DNA of 64,000 nt. It comes from Zhouia spongiae. GTDB taxonomy: Bacteria; Bacteroidota; Bacteroidia; Flavobacteriales; Flavobacteriaceae. How positions within the stretch are numbered: position 1 is the first letter of the stretch; the number at the start of each line of letters is the position of its first letter. Under the pieces are notes generated by a model. The model did no database searches. It was not told where the DNA came from and saw nothing but the letters and a program-made list of their open reading frames with translations. Positions 49,724 through 59,996 of this stretch are shown in pieces. Location of the stretch: contig NZ_CP094326.1 of NCBI RefSeq assembly GCF_022760175.1, positions 806,001 through 870,000 on the forward strand. Reading direction: 5' to 3'. The translations under genes and the position numbers were made by a program.

Positions 49724-50110
49724 TTAACTCTTTTGCATATTTTTTGCTTCGATGCTTAAAGTTGCATGAGGAACCAACTTTAACCGTTCCTTATTAATAA
49801 GTTTTCCTGTAACCCTACAAATCCCGTATGTTTTATTTTCAATACGTACCAAAGCATTCTTTAAATCCCTTATAAACTTTTCCTGACGGATAGCTAACTG
49901 AGAGTTTGCTTCTTTACTCATAGTCTCAGACCCTTCTTCAAATGCCTTAAACGTAGGAGAGGTGTCGTCAGTACCATTGTTTCCGTCGTTCATATAGGCA
50001 CTTTTTAAAAGATCTAGATCTTGTTTGGCTTTCTCGATCTTAGATTCGATTATAGCCCTGAATTCTTCTAGCTCCTTATCAGAGTATCTTACTTTAACGT
50101 CTGTGCTCAT
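49724..50110 (-). CDS. TraR/DksA family regulator with degenerate zinc finger
   Basis: RNA-polymerase secondary-channel-binding type protein, 128 residues. The N-terminal part is a coiled coil (YSDKELEEFRAIIESKIEKAKQDLDLLKSAY), then DDTSPTFKAFEEGSETMSKEANSQLAIRQ, with an acidic tip in the usual place. In the C-terminal finger only one cysteine remains, in YGICRVTGKLINKERLKLVPHATLSIEAKN; DksA of E. coli has four. So it cannot bind zinc in the classical way. This form is widespread in Flavobacteriia. It lies 2 bp downstream of ileS on the same strand. Confidence 0.9.
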   Translation of the reverse strand: MSTDVKVRYSDKELEEFRAIIESKIEKAKQDLDLLKSAYMNDGNNGTDDTSPTFKAFEEGSETMSKEANSQLAIRQEKFIRDLKNALVRIENKTYGICRVTGKLINKERLKLVPHATLSIEAKNMQKS

Positions 50111-50112
50111 AG

Positions 50113-53100
50113 CTATAAGTGTTTTTGAATAGACAATTTGGTGTTCACATCATCAAAAGCAATTTCTGTACCATTCTCCAGATATTCTTCAAAATTCAAG
50201 TCTGCTGTAAGGGTTTCGGCCTTAATGTAATCGATATTACTCATTACCGCTTGTTCAATTACAGTACTGTCTTTTTGAAATTTAACATCAATTTTATCTG
50301 TTACCTCTAAACCGGAATCTTTTCGAAGATTTTGAATTCTGTTAACCAGTTCCCTGGCAATTCCCTCTTTTCGTAATTCATCGGTTATCGTAACATCTAA
50401 CGCTACAGTGATGGCTCCTGAATTTGCAACCAACCAACCTTCAATATCTTTAGAAGATATTTCAACTTCTTCGATACCTAAAGTAATATTTTTTTCGTTA
50501 ATAACAAGTGTTATCTCCCCAATTTGCTCAAGTTTTTGGATATCCTGCTGATCGAATTTTTTTATCTCACTGGCAATCAAGCCCATATCTTTTCCGAAAC
50601 GAGGCCCCAAAACTTTAAAGTTCGGCTTAATTTGTTTCACCAATACTCCCGAAGCATCATCTAAAAGCTCTACCTCTTTTACGTTTACTTCAGAAGAGAT
50701 CAGGTCTGATACTGCCGAGATCTCTTTTCTTTGCTCCTCATCTAAAATCGGAACAATTACTTTCGTAAGTGGCTGACGAACCTTTATCTTTTCTTTCTTA
50801 CGCAATGACAGCACTAATGACGTAATTGTCTGGGCCGTTTCCATTTTCCGCTCCAGGCTCTTATCGATATAGCTTTCATCGCTCTCTGGAAATTCCGATA
50901 AATGGACACTCTCACACACCTCTTTCCGGGTAGCCTGGTTAAGGTCCCTGTACAACTGGTCCATATAAAACGGCGCCACCGGGGCAGCTAACTTTGTAAC
51001 AATACTCAAACAAGTATAAAGCGTTTGATACGCTGAAATCTTATCTTCGCCATATTCACCCTTCCAAAAACGTCTTCTGCATAAACGGACATACCAGTTG
51101 CTCAAATACTCCTGAACAAAATCCGATATCGCTCTTGTTGCTTTGGTAGGCTCATAGTCATTGTACGCCGCATCAACCTTAGCTATAAGTGTATTCAGCT
51201 CTGAAAGTATCCATCTGTCGATTTCAGGACGTTTTTCCAATGGGATATCAGCCTCTGCATATGTGAAGTTATCGATATTGGCATACAAGCTAAAAAACGC
51301 ATACGTATTATACAACGTTCCGAAGAACTTACGTCTTACCTCTGCCACACCTTCTATATCAAACTTTAAATTATCCCACGGATTGGCATTGCTGATCATA
51401 TACCATCTGGTGGCATCCGGACCATATTCCGCCAGTGTCGTAAACGGATCTACCGCATTGCCTAAACGCTTGGACATCTTTTGCCCGTTTTTATCCAGCA
51501 CCAAACCATTAGACACTACATTTTTATATGCTACAGAGTCGAAGACCAAGGTTCCGATGGCGTGTAAGGTATAAAACCATCCTCTGGTCTGATCGACCCC
51601 TTCTGCTATATAATCGGCAGGATATGACGCTTTATCATCTATCAGCTCTTTATTTTCAAACGGATAATGCCATTGCGCATATGGCATTGATCCACTATCA
51701 AACCAGACATCGATAAGGTCTGATTCTCTTTTCATCGGCTTACCCGATGGTGAAACCAAAGTAATTTGATCTACTATATTCTTATGAAGGTCTACTGTAT
51801 CATAGTTCTCCTCACTCATATTTCCGACTTCAAAATCAGCAAATACATCGGCATCCATAAAGCCTGCTTCAACAGCTTTTGTCATTTTAGCTTTCAACTC
51901 TTCCACAGAGCCAATAATAACCTCTTCCTTTCCGTCTTCGGTTCTCCATATCGGCAAAGGGATTCCCCAGAAGCGTGAACGCGAAAGATTCCAGTCGTTA
52001 GCATTCTGCAACCAGTTTCCAAACCGGCCTTCTCCAGTAGCTTTTGGTTTCCAGTTGATTGTCTTATTCAACTCGAACATCCTGTCTTTCAGCTCAGTAA
52101 CTTTTATAAACCACGAATCTAACGGGTAGTACAAAACAGGCTTGTCGGTACGCCAACAATGCGGATAGCTATGGACATACTTCTCTACCTTAAAAGCTTT
52201 ATTCTCTTCTTTTAACCTGATGGCGATTTCAACGTCTACTGACTTTTCAGGAGCTTCTCCATCGGTATAATATTCATTCTTAACATATTTCCCTCCTATC
52301 TCCGGAAGCTCCTCTCTGAATCTTCCCTGAAGATCCACTAGTGGAACAAGGTTATCGTTTTCGTCTTTTACCAACATCGGGGGCACTTCAGGAGTAGCTT
52401 CTTTAGCTACTTTAGCATCATCTGCACCAAATGTCGGGGCTGTATGAACGATCCCGGTACCATCTTCTGTAGTCACAAAATCTCCAGAAATCACTCTGAA
52501 GGCATTTTCAGGATTCTGATAAGGCAATGCATAAGGTAATAATTGCTCATATCTAATGCCTATAATGTCTGCCCCTTTAAAGTCCTTCACTACCAGGTAA
52601 GGTATCTTCTTATCTCCTTCCTCATATGCAGAAAGTTCGTCTTCATTTTCAGCAACTGTGTACTTGCCTGAAAACTGGCTTGCCACCAATGGCTTGCCAA
52701 GCACTACATTTATCGGCTTGTGTGTATACTGATTAAAGGTTTTCACCAACACATAATCGATCTTCGGCCCTACAGTTAACGCGGTATTAGAGGGCAAGGT
52801 CCAGGGAGTTGTCGTCCATGCCAGCAAATCGATCTCTCCGTATCCTTTTAAAAAGCCGGGAAGCGTTTCTTCTTTTGCCTTAAACATTGCCACGGCCGTG
52901 GTATCTGAAACATCCTTGTACGTACCCGGTTGGTTCAATTCATGAGAACTCAGGCCCGTACCTGCTTTAGGCGAATACGGCTGAATGGTATATCCCTTGT
53001 AAAGAAGTCCTTTATCGTAAATCTGCTTCAACAACCACCATACGCTCTCCATATATTTAGGCTTATAGGTAATATACGGATCTTCCATATCTACCCAATA

Positions 53101-53517
53101 ACCCATTTTTCTGGTAAGATCATTCCAAACATCCGTATAACGCATTACCGCCTCTTTACAGGCTTTGTTATAATCTTCGATTGAAATCTTCTTACCGATA
53201 TCCTCTTTCGTAATACCCAGTTCTTTTTCCACACCTAATTCTACAGGCAAACCATGTGTATCCCATCCCGCTTTACGTTTCACCTGATACCCTTTCTGCG
53301 TTTTATAACGACAAAAAATATCTTTAATAGCCCGCGCCATAACATGGTGAATCCCCGGCAAACCATTTGCAGAAGGCGGTCCTTCAAAAAAGACAAAAGG
53401 CCGGGCGTTTTCACGCGTGGTTATACTTTTTTCAAATACATCATGTTCTTCCCAGTAGTTCAAAATTTCTTCTGCTACTTTCGGTAAATCAAGTCCTTTG
53501 TACTCAGTAAACTTCAT
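50113..53517 (-). CDS. ileS: Isoleucyl-tRNA synthetase
   Basis: Charges tRNA-Ile, 1134 residues. Class I signatures are GIHHVMAR (the HIGH motif) in FEGPPSANGLPGIHHVMAR and KMSKRLGN. The editing domain is between them (TTPWTLPSNTALTVGP, GTGIVHTAPTFGADD). The length and the lack of a C-terminal zinc finger suggest the eukaryotic-like IleS2 type, which elsewhere is less sensitive to mupirocin; this is a family-level inference. The gene is followed by the dksA-like gene at 2 bp. Its leader holds a GC-rich hairpin (53614-53634). Confidence 0.97.
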   Translation of the reverse strand: MKFTEYKGLDLPKVAEEILNYWEEHDVFEKSITTRENARPFVFFEGPPSANGLPGIHHVMARAIKDIFCRYKTQKGYQVKRKAGWDTHGLPVELGVEKELGITKEDIGKKISIEDYNKACKEAVMRYTDVWNDLTRKMGYWVDMEDPYITYKPKYMESVWWLLKQIYDKGLLYKGYTIQPYSPKAGTGLSSHELNQPGTYKDVSDTTAVAMFKAKEETLPGFLKGYGEIDLLAWTTTPWTLPSNTALTVGPKIDYVLVKTFNQYTHKPINVVLGKPLVASQFSGKYTVAENEDELSAYEEGDKKIPYLVVKDFKGADIIGIRYEQLLPYALPYQNPENAFRVISGDFVTTEDGTGIVHTAPTFGADDAKVAKEATPEVPPMLVKDENDNLVPLVDLQGRFREELPEIGGKYVKNEYYTDGEAPEKSVDVEIAIRLKEENKAFKVEKYVHSYPHCWRTDKPVLYYPLDSWFIKVTELKDRMFELNKTINWKPKATGEGRFGNWLQNANDWNLSRSRFWGIPLPIWRTEDGKEEVIIGSVEELKAKMTKAVEAGFMDADVFADFEVGNMSEENYDTVDLHKNIVDQITLVSPSGKPMKRESDLIDVWFDSGSMPYAQWHYPFENKELIDDKASYPADYIAEGVDQTRGWFYTLHAIGTLVFDSVAYKNVVSNGLVLDKNGQKMSKRLGNAVDPFTTLAEYGPDATRWYMISNANPWDNLKFDIEGVAEVRRKFFGTLYNTYAFFSLYANIDNFTYAEADIPLEKRPEIDRWILSELNTLIAKVDAAYNDYEPTKATRAISDFVQEYLSNWYVRLCRRRFWKGEYGEDKISAYQTLYTCLSIVTKLAAPVAPFYMDQLYRDLNQATRKEVCESVHLSEFPESDESYIDKSLERKMETAQTITSLVLSLRKKEKIKVRQPLTKVIVPILDEEQRKEISAVSDLISSEVNVKEVELLDDASGVLVKQIKPNFKVLGPRFGKDMGLIASEIKKFDQQDIQKLEQIGEITLVINEKNITLGIEEVEISSKDIEGWLVANSGAITVALDVTITDELRKEGIARELVNRIQNLRKDSGLEVTDKIDVKFQKDSTVIEQAVMSNIDYIKAETLTADLNFEEYLENGTEIAFDDVNTKLSIQKHL

Positions 53518-53613
53518 TTATATTCTTTTTCCTTATTCTGGATATTTTACTAAATCTATTTCATCAACCTTAAAAAGTGCGGACCTCCCGGCCACTGCAC
53601 GCAACTGTCTTTA

Positions 53614-53642
53614 CGCAACACTCATTAAGTTGCGCGAAATTA
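53614..53642 (-). promoter_or_regulatory. ileS promoter and leader hairpin
   Basis: On the minus strand a -7-like TAATTTCG (53642-53635) is followed at once by the stem CGCAAC/GTTGCG (53634-53629 with 53619-53614), loop TTAATGAGT. GTTGCG occurs once more further down the leader (near 53600), so an alternative pairing is possible. Confidence 0.45.
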
Positions 53643-53787
53643 GTGATTTTCATTGAATTGTAGGTTTTAAAAACACAAAAAAAGCCCCTTTAAAAGTGAG
53701 CTTTTGTTAAAATTCAAAATTATTTTTGACTATCAAATTCTGTTGTCAGACATTAAACAAGCGGCTAAATTCACTCCTACGGCAAGC

Positions 53788-53846
53788 ATTTAAATGTCTC
53801 TACGCCTGTCCATGCCCTTGCAGGAAGACCTTTCTTGGACTTGCGT
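53788..53846 (+). repeat. Dispersed imperfect hairpin element, copy 2
   Basis: ACGCCTGTCC (53802-53811) pairs imperfectly with GGACTTGCGT (53837-53846). TTTAAATG upstream and the arm sequences match the element at 31520-31572, though the centre differs. Confidence 0.5.
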
Positions 53847-53932
53847 TCAGACAGACCTCTTTATTTCCGGGCTGCGTATCAATATTAACAGCCAAACATA
53901 TAAAATCCTGATCAGGTCATACAACCTGTGTA

Positions 53933-54652
53933 TTAGCCAAATAATTGATCCAGTACATCTAAAGATTTCGGTTCTCTGAAACCATGAAGGTGAAACTGAT
54001 AGAACCTGATAAGCATTTTTAACAGCTCTTTTCTTTTGAATTTGGTTGTTTTAACGGCCGCTATCGAATCGAAATCAGCTCTCAAAAAAGCATTGAATAA
54101 CTGTAATTGCTCATCGGCTATATAAGGCTGTGCCGGCCTAACGGACACATATTCCGCCTCCCCCAGATCAAAGTACAAGGCGCCCTCATCGATTTCGTAT
54201 GGCTGAAAGCCGAGGTACCGCGATAATTTAAGCAAGAAAAAGATATGAAAGTTAGCCACTTCTTCATGTGTATCCAACCATTGAATGGCTGTTTCCAGAA
54301 ATCTGTACATTGGCTTATTTTCTTCCTCTTCGTGAAGCACACCTGCCAATACTTCTGACAAGAAAAAGACAATTGAATTCTTTACAACATCTGCATGAAT
54401 GGTCTGAAAGTGATACAAAACCCTTGCTTCCCTGACACTCTCAAGCCCCCCTTTGTTCTTATGATTAGCTATAAGCTCCAACTGTGTTAACGGCTGAAAA
54501 TAACCAGATTTGAGCTTTCCTTTTTTTGATTTTAAAACTCCTCTCAGCAAATAACTTTTAACCCCGTCCAGCTCTGTATAGCATTTTACAATCAGACTGG
54601 TATCGGAATATTTAATTGCAGATAAGACTATAGCTTTGGTCGTTACTATCAT
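53933..54652 (-). CDS. recO: RecO DNA repair protein
   Basis: Loads RecA onto single-stranded DNA with RecR. The 239-residue protein has an N-terminal OB fold (IVTTKAIVLSAIKYSDTSLIVKCYTELDGVKSYLLRGV), the helical middle (KNSIVFFLSEVLAGVLHEEEENKPMYRFLE) and a C-terminal part without the full zinc-finger cysteines seen in some RecO. Length is normal. Stands between gdhA and the ileS region on the same strand. Confidence 0.93.
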   Translation of the reverse strand: MIVTTKAIVLSAIKYSDTSLIVKCYTELDGVKSYLLRGVLKSKKGKLKSGYFQPLTQLELIANHKNKGGLESVREARVLYHFQTIHADVVKNSIVFFLSEVLAGVLHEEEENKPMYRFLETAIQWLDTHEEVANFHIFFLLKLSRYLGFQPYEIDEGALYFDLGEAEYVSVRPAQPYIADEQLQLFNAFLRADFDSIAAVKTTKFKRKELLKMLIRFYQFHLHGFREPKSLDVLDQLFG

Positions 54653-54689
54653 TTAATCTATATTACCAGACATCAAAAATACCAAATAA

Positions 54690-54721
54690 AAAAGCTCTTC
54701 AGGATGTCCTGAAGAGCTTTT
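54690..54721. terminator. Strong bidirectional terminator after gdhA
   Basis: AAAAGCTCTTCAGGA (54690-54704) pairs perfectly with TCCTGAAGAGCTTTT (54707-54721). The long stem with A- and T-runs works best on the minus strand after gdhA. Confidence 0.9.
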
Positions 54722-54749
54722 AAAAGTTAATAACACGTAAAACAAATAA

Positions 54750-56129
<1,380 letters not shown>

Positions 56130-56135
56130 TCAGCG

Positions 56136-56143
56136 CAAATATA
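56136..56143 (-). promoter_or_regulatory. gdhA -7 promoter element
   Basis: TATATTTG on the minus strand, about 45 bp before the gdhA ATG. A TTTG 22 bp upstream is slightly too far for a perfect -33. Confidence 0.55.
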
Positions 56144-56232
56144 CGATATGCTTAAAAATATCCTTCAAAAATTCACAACTTTATAATACAGCTCTAAAAT
56201 ACGTCATTCACTTTAACAAAACCTTAATAAAG

Positions 56233-57372
56233 CTACCCTATGGCTTGCTTCAGATCTGCTATCAGGTCGTCCGCATCTTCTATCCCGACACTTAAGCGAA
56301 TTAATGCATCTACAACACCTGACCTCTCCCGTTCTTTCTTAGGGATACTGGCATGTGTCATGCTTGCAGGGTGTCCCGCCAAAGATTCAACTCCCCCGAG
56401 AGATTCTGCCAAAGTAAAAACCCTGAGGTTTTCTACAATTTTAATAGCATCCCGATAATTACTGTCCTTCGTTACAAAGGAAATCATTCCCCCGAAATCT
56501 CTCATCTGTTTTTTAGCTATATCGTGATTGGGATGACTTTCAAAACCGGGCCAGTAAACCTTTTCTATTTTGGGATGTTGTGCCAGGTACTCTGCTACAG
56601 CCCGACCATTTTCACAATGCCGTTGCATCCGTACGTGAAGCGTCTTAATGCCCCGAAGCACTAAAAAGCTGTCCATCGGACCACAAACAGCCCCGCTGGC
56701 ATTTTGAATAAAATACAGCTTATCTGCCAGTTTCCTATCCTTAACAATTAAAGCTCCCATTACCACATCACTATGCCCTCCCAGGTATTTGGTTGCTGAA
56801 TGCATCACAATATCTGCTCCCAGATCTATAGGCTGTTGCAAATAAGGAGTGGCAAAGGTATTATCTACCGCCAACAGCAAATCATTTTCTTTGGCTATTT
56901 CAGAAACCGCAACGATATCTATGATGTTCATCATTGGATTGGTAGGGGTTTCAACCCAAATCAGTTTTGTGTTTTCATTGATCTTCGGTACAATTTCAGA
57001 AACATTATGCATTCCCACAAAGTGAAATTTAATTCCGAAATTTTCAAAAATCTTGCTAAATAAACGATACGTACCTCCATACAAATCATTTGTAGAAATC
57101 ACTTCATCTCCGGGTTTCAACAACTTCAAAACTGCATCTATTGCAGCCAATCCACTTGCAAACGCCAAACCGTAACGTCCATTTTCAATACTCGCCAACG
57201 CATCTTCCAAAGCCTTTCTGGTAGGATTATGTGTTCTGGAATACTCAAAACCCTTATGTCCTCCCGGTGTTGTTTGTGCATAAGTCGATGTTTGATATAT
57301 GGGTGGCATGACCGCCCCATAAGCTTTATCGTGCTCCTGATTTCCGTGTATCGTCTTCGTATTAAACTTCAT
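56233..57372 (-). CDS. Cystathionine gamma-synthase/lyase family PLP enzyme
   Basis: Trans-sulfuration enzyme of 379 residues. PLP sits on the lysine of VMHSATKYLGGHSDV (near 200). Other typical parts are PPIYQTSTYAQTTPG, FEYSRTHNPTR, LAFASGLAAIDAVL, DDLYGGTYR-like TNDLYGGTYRLF, and SLGGVESLAGHPASMTH at the end. Both cystathionine gamma-synthase (metB) and gamma-lyase share these; flavobacterial copies are mostly called synthase, but sequence alone does not decide. It has its own promoter and is divergent from the RsiV-like lipoprotein gene. Confidence 0.9.
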   Translation of the reverse strand: MKFNTKTIHGNQEHDKAYGAVMPPIYQTSTYAQTTPGGHKGFEYSRTHNPTRKALEDALASIENGRYGLAFASGLAAIDAVLKLLKPGDEVISTNDLYGGTYRLFSKIFENFGIKFHFVGMHNVSEIVPKINENTKLIWVETPTNPMMNIIDIVAVSEIAKENDLLLAVDNTFATPYLQQPIDLGADIVMHSATKYLGGHSDVVMGALIVKDRKLADKLYFIQNASGAVCGPMDSFLVLRGIKTLHVRMQRHCENGRAVAEYLAQHPKIEKVYWPGFESHPNHDIAKKQMRDFGGMISFVTKDSNYRDAIKIVENLRVFTLAESLGGVESLAGHPASMTHASIPKKERERSGVVDALIRLSVGIEDADDLIADLKQAIG

Positions 57373-57398
57373 GATTACTCAAATTAAAATCTCTCTAA

Positions 57399-57429
57399 CA
57401 AAAATATTGTTTCCTTTTGGGTATTCCAA
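57399..57429 (-). promoter_or_regulatory. Promoter of the cystathionine synthase gene
   Basis: On the minus strand, -33 TTG (57429-57427), 20 bp, -7 TATTTTTG (57406-57399); the leader is about 20 nt. Confidence 0.7.
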
Positions 57430-57471
57430 CGAACAATGTACCTTTATACAATCTTAATTTGACATTTTCCG

Positions 57472-58200
57472 ATGAAAAAATACAATCTCTTACTATTAAC
57501 CATCTTTGCTGTCATTTCATGCAACAAAGACGGTTTCGAACTTCAACAACAAACCATTACTTCTGAACCGTGCGATACTTGTGCCAAAGTATCTATCACT
57601 ATACCAAAGGCTAACGGAAATGCAGTGGCAGACTCCATCAATAAACACCTTAATGAGTACGCCATTCAAGTATTAAATTATACCGAGGAACATTCTTCTG
57701 AATCAATCGAGCAGGAGGTTGATAAGTTTGTTGCGGAATACAAAAAGACCAAAAATGACTTTCCTGATATGGCTGCCGTTTGGGAAGCTACCATAAAAGG
57801 TGAAATCCCATACCGGTCCGAAAACGTAATAAGTATTCAATTAGATTCTTATGTATATACCGGAGGTGCACATGGCTATGGCGCTATTTCATATATTAAC
57901 ATCGACGCTAAAACGGGAATGCTGTTGGAATCCCGTGATTTATTTTCAGACTTTGACAACTTTGAAGAATTGGTTGAAGAAAAATTCAGGAGTACGCATA
58001 ACATCCCTGAAAACGAAAACATAAACAGTACCGGCTTCATGTTCGATAACGATGTCTTCAGGCTCCCTCAGAATATAGGTTATACCCATGAAGGGATTGT
58101 ACTTATATACAACCCCTATGATATCGCAGCTTATGCCGAAGGTATGATCACCATTCAGATTCCATTCGAAGAATTACAACAGAACCTGATTTTAAAATAG
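57472..58200 (+). CDS. DUF3298/RsiV-like lipoprotein
   Basis: Exported lipoprotein of 242 residues with lipobox VISC (C17) after MKKYNLLLLTIFAVIS. The mature part fits the PdaC/DUF4163 plus DUF3298 pair: an N-terminal helix-strand section (VSITIPKANGNAVADSINKHLNEY), then ENVISIQLDSYVYTGGAHGYGAISYINIDAKTGMLLESRDLF and the C-terminal VLIYNPYDIAAYAEGMITIQIPFEEL. Related domains occur in the anti-sigma factor RsiV and bind lysozyme; no sigma factor is adjacent here, so this role is not supported. Function unknown. Confidence 0.85.
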   Translation: MKKYNLLLLTIFAVISCNKDGFELQQQTITSEPCDTCAKVSITIPKANGNAVADSINKHLNEYAIQVLNYTEEHSSESIEQEVDKFVAEYKKTKNDFPDMAAVWEATIKGEIPYRSENVISIQLDSYVYTGGAHGYGAISYINIDAKTGMLLESRDLFSDFDNFEELVEEKFRSTHNIPENENINSTGFMFDNDVFRLPQNIGYTHEGIVLIYNPYDIAAYAEGMITIQIPFEELQQNLILK

Positions 58201-58201
58201 A

Positions 58202-58669
58202 TTATACTGAAGACAATGCTCTCTTCTGAGCGAGCACATAACCCATGTGAATGCCTTCATGAAAATTATTAAATTCCAGAGCTTCTTCAATATTGCTTAA
58301 CGTACTCCCATTGGTCTGCACCGTATATTGCTGATATTGCTGAAACTTGTTTTCATTATAATCCTGTTGAAGCTGATCAAGTGTGGAAAACAAAAGCTCT
58401 ATAAGCTGATCCACCTCTTCCCGTGTTACATCACGAACAGGTTTCGTTCCTTTTCGATATGCCTCTATCATTTCATCAGAAACGTTCATTTCCAGCCCTG
58501 ATAATTTATAGGCAAGCAATTGTTGTGTAACCACCACATGAGCTATATTCCAGAATATATTATTATTGAATCCCTCAGGAATTTTATTCAGGTCTTCTAA
58601 GGAAGTACTTTCCAGTAAATTTTTAAAAATCGCTCTGTTTTTTGTTGTAATATCAAAAGTCCATTCCAT
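58202..58669 (-). CDS. DinB family protein
   Basis: Four-helix-bundle protein of 155 residues when started at the ATG at 58669 (MEWTFDITTKNRAIFKNLLES). A longer frame to 58837 runs into the divergent arsC-like gene and is rejected. Histidines at the positions of the DinB metal triad are visible: NIAHVVVTQQ near 47-50 and HEGIHMGYV near 137-141. DinB-like proteins of Bacillota and Bacteroidota include bacillithiol transferases; substrate here is not known. Do not confuse with the polymerase DinB. Convergent with the RsiV-like gene, 1 bp apart. Confidence 0.88.
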   Translation of the reverse strand: MEWTFDITTKNRAIFKNLLESTSLEDLNKIPEGFNNNIFWNIAHVVVTQQLLAYKLSGLEMNVSDEMIEAYRKGTKPVRDVTREEVDQLIELLFSTLDQLQQDYNENKFQQYQQYTVQTNGSTLSNIEEALEFNNFHEGIHMGYVLAQKRALSSV

Positions 58670-58745
58670 TTTAAAAGTATTTTTTTTCAAAGATATTTTA
58701 AAAGAACTTACTTTGCATCGTATTTCCACTCGAAAGCTACAATTC

Positions 58746-59099
58746 ATGAAAAAAATATACCACCTCAGCACTTGCGACGCCTGTAAACGCATTATTAAGG
58801 AACTCAACCTGCCCGGCGATGTTGTAATGCAAGACATTAAAACAACACCTGTAACCAGTGATCAATTGGAAGCAATGAAAAAATTATCAGGCACCTATGA
58901 GTCACTATTCAGTAAAAGAGCCAGGCTATACAAGGAAAAAGGTCTTAAAGAAAAAGATCTCGGCGAAAACGACTTTAGATCATTCATCCTGGAACATTAT
59001 ACATTTTTGAAAAGACCGGTAATCATTATAGACGATCAGATTTTTATCGGAAACAGCAAAAAAGTAACCCAAGCGGTCTTTAACGTTTTACACCCGTAA
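58746..59099 (+). CDS. ArsC/Spx family thioredoxin-fold protein
   Basis: Small reductase-like protein of 117 residues from the ATG at 58746 (MKKIYHLSTCDACKRIIKEL). A start further upstream would overlap the opposite DinB gene and is rejected. The CDAC motif (C10, C13) stands in the position of the catalytic cysteine of ArsC, CxxC here instead of CxT. The RPVIIIDDQIFIGN motif near the end holds the cis-proline. Function as arsenate reductase is possible but uncertain, because family members include Spx-like regulators. The next gene (EamA transporter) starts 3 bp after its stop. Confidence 0.85.
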   Translation: MKKIYHLSTCDACKRIIKELNLPGDVVMQDIKTTPVTSDQLEAMKKLSGTYESLFSKRARLYKEKGLKEKDLGENDFRSFILEHYTFLKRPVIIIDDQIFIGNSKKVTQAVFNVLHP

Positions 59100-59102
59100 T
59101 TA

Positions 59103-59996
59103 ATGGACAGAAGAATTCTTGCATTAATTGCCGCCTTTATAGCGTCTGCCATTTACGGTATTAACCACACCCTTGCAAAAGGGGTGATGCCAACCTATGT
59201 ACAACCCTACGGCTTTATTCTGATTAGGGTTCTTGGCGCCGCCATCCTGTTCTGGGCTATCAGTTTCTGGGGACCAAAAGAAAAAATATCCAAATCCGAC
59301 TGGCCAAGGATCATAGCCTGTGCTATACTCGGCATGGTTATCAATATGCAAGTTTTTTTTAAAGGCCTAAGCCTTTCAACCCCTATTCACAGCTCCTTAA
59401 TAATTACGGTTACCCCTATTCTGGTTTTTGTATTATCTGCCTTTTTGATTGGTGAAAAACTAAGCTGGCTCAGAGCCCTCGGTATTATACTCGGGTTTGC
59501 GGGTACAGCCGGACTCATACTTTACGATAATACCGAAGCGGTGAACGCCCCAAATATTCCGCTTGGCAATTTGCTCTTTGTAATTAATGCTACCTCGTAC
59601 GGACTATACCTTATTATGGTTAAACCCCTTACCAACAAATACCATCCGTTTACACTAATGAAATGGCTCTTTTTGTTAGCCGTCTTTATTAATGTACCGA
59701 TCAGTTACAACGAATTCTCTCAAATACAATGGCAGAAACTGCCCATAGATATCATTCTGAAAATTGCTTATGTTGTACTGGGAACAACTTTTGCCACCTA
59801 CCTGCTGAATGTTTTTGCCATCAAAACCCTGAAAGCATCTACTATAGGTGCCTTCATATACCTGCAACCGCTTATAGGCATTTTGTTTGCTGTAGCTGTA
59901 GGTGCAGACAAGATTAACGCCATGAAGATTGCAGCAGCGGCTTTGATATTTACCGGGGTATATCTGGTTACCCGAAGAACCGAGAAATCAGCTTAA
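59103..59996 (+). CDS. EamA/DMT superfamily transporter
   Basis: Inner-membrane permease of 297 residues with ten hydrophobic segments in two EamA repeats (about 1-140 and 150-292). Visible motifs: IYGINHTLAKGVMPTYVQPYGFILIRVLGAA in the first, and TFATYLLNVFAIKTLKASTIGAFIYLQPLIGILFA in the second. Members export or import amino acids, sugars or nucleotides. Nothing shows the substrate here. It follows the ArsC-like gene by 3 bp and overlaps the thioesterase gene by 9 bp. Confidence 0.92.
   Translation: MDRRILALIAAFIASAIYGINHTLAKGVMPTYVQPYGFILIRVLGAAILFWAISFWGPKEKISKSDWPRIIACAILGMVINMQVFFKGLSLSTPIHSSLIITVTPILVFVLSAFLIGEKLSWLRALGIILGFAGTAGLILYDNTEAVNAPNIPLGNLLFVINATSYGLYLIMVKPLTNKYHPFTLMKWLFLLAVFINVPISYNEFSQIQWQKLPIDIILKIAYVVLGTTFATYLLNVFAIKTLKASTIGAFIYLQPLIGILFAVAVGADKINAMKIAAAALIFTGVYLVTRRTEKSA

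Larger units (their letters stand above)
53518..53932. other. 415-bp region between recO and ileS
   Basis: Contains the ileS promoter and leader hairpin, a weak terminator-like stem AAAAGC/GCTTTT (53680-53705, T-run on the minus strand) and a dispersed hairpin element (53788-53846). No credible gene; the short open frames here overlap the repeat. Confidence 0.6.

Noticed and set aside
58566-58745. N-terminal extension of the ArsC-like gene overlapping the DinB gene
   Set aside because: The 60 extra residues are not ArsC-like and lie antisense to DinB; ATG at 58746 gives a standard N-terminus.
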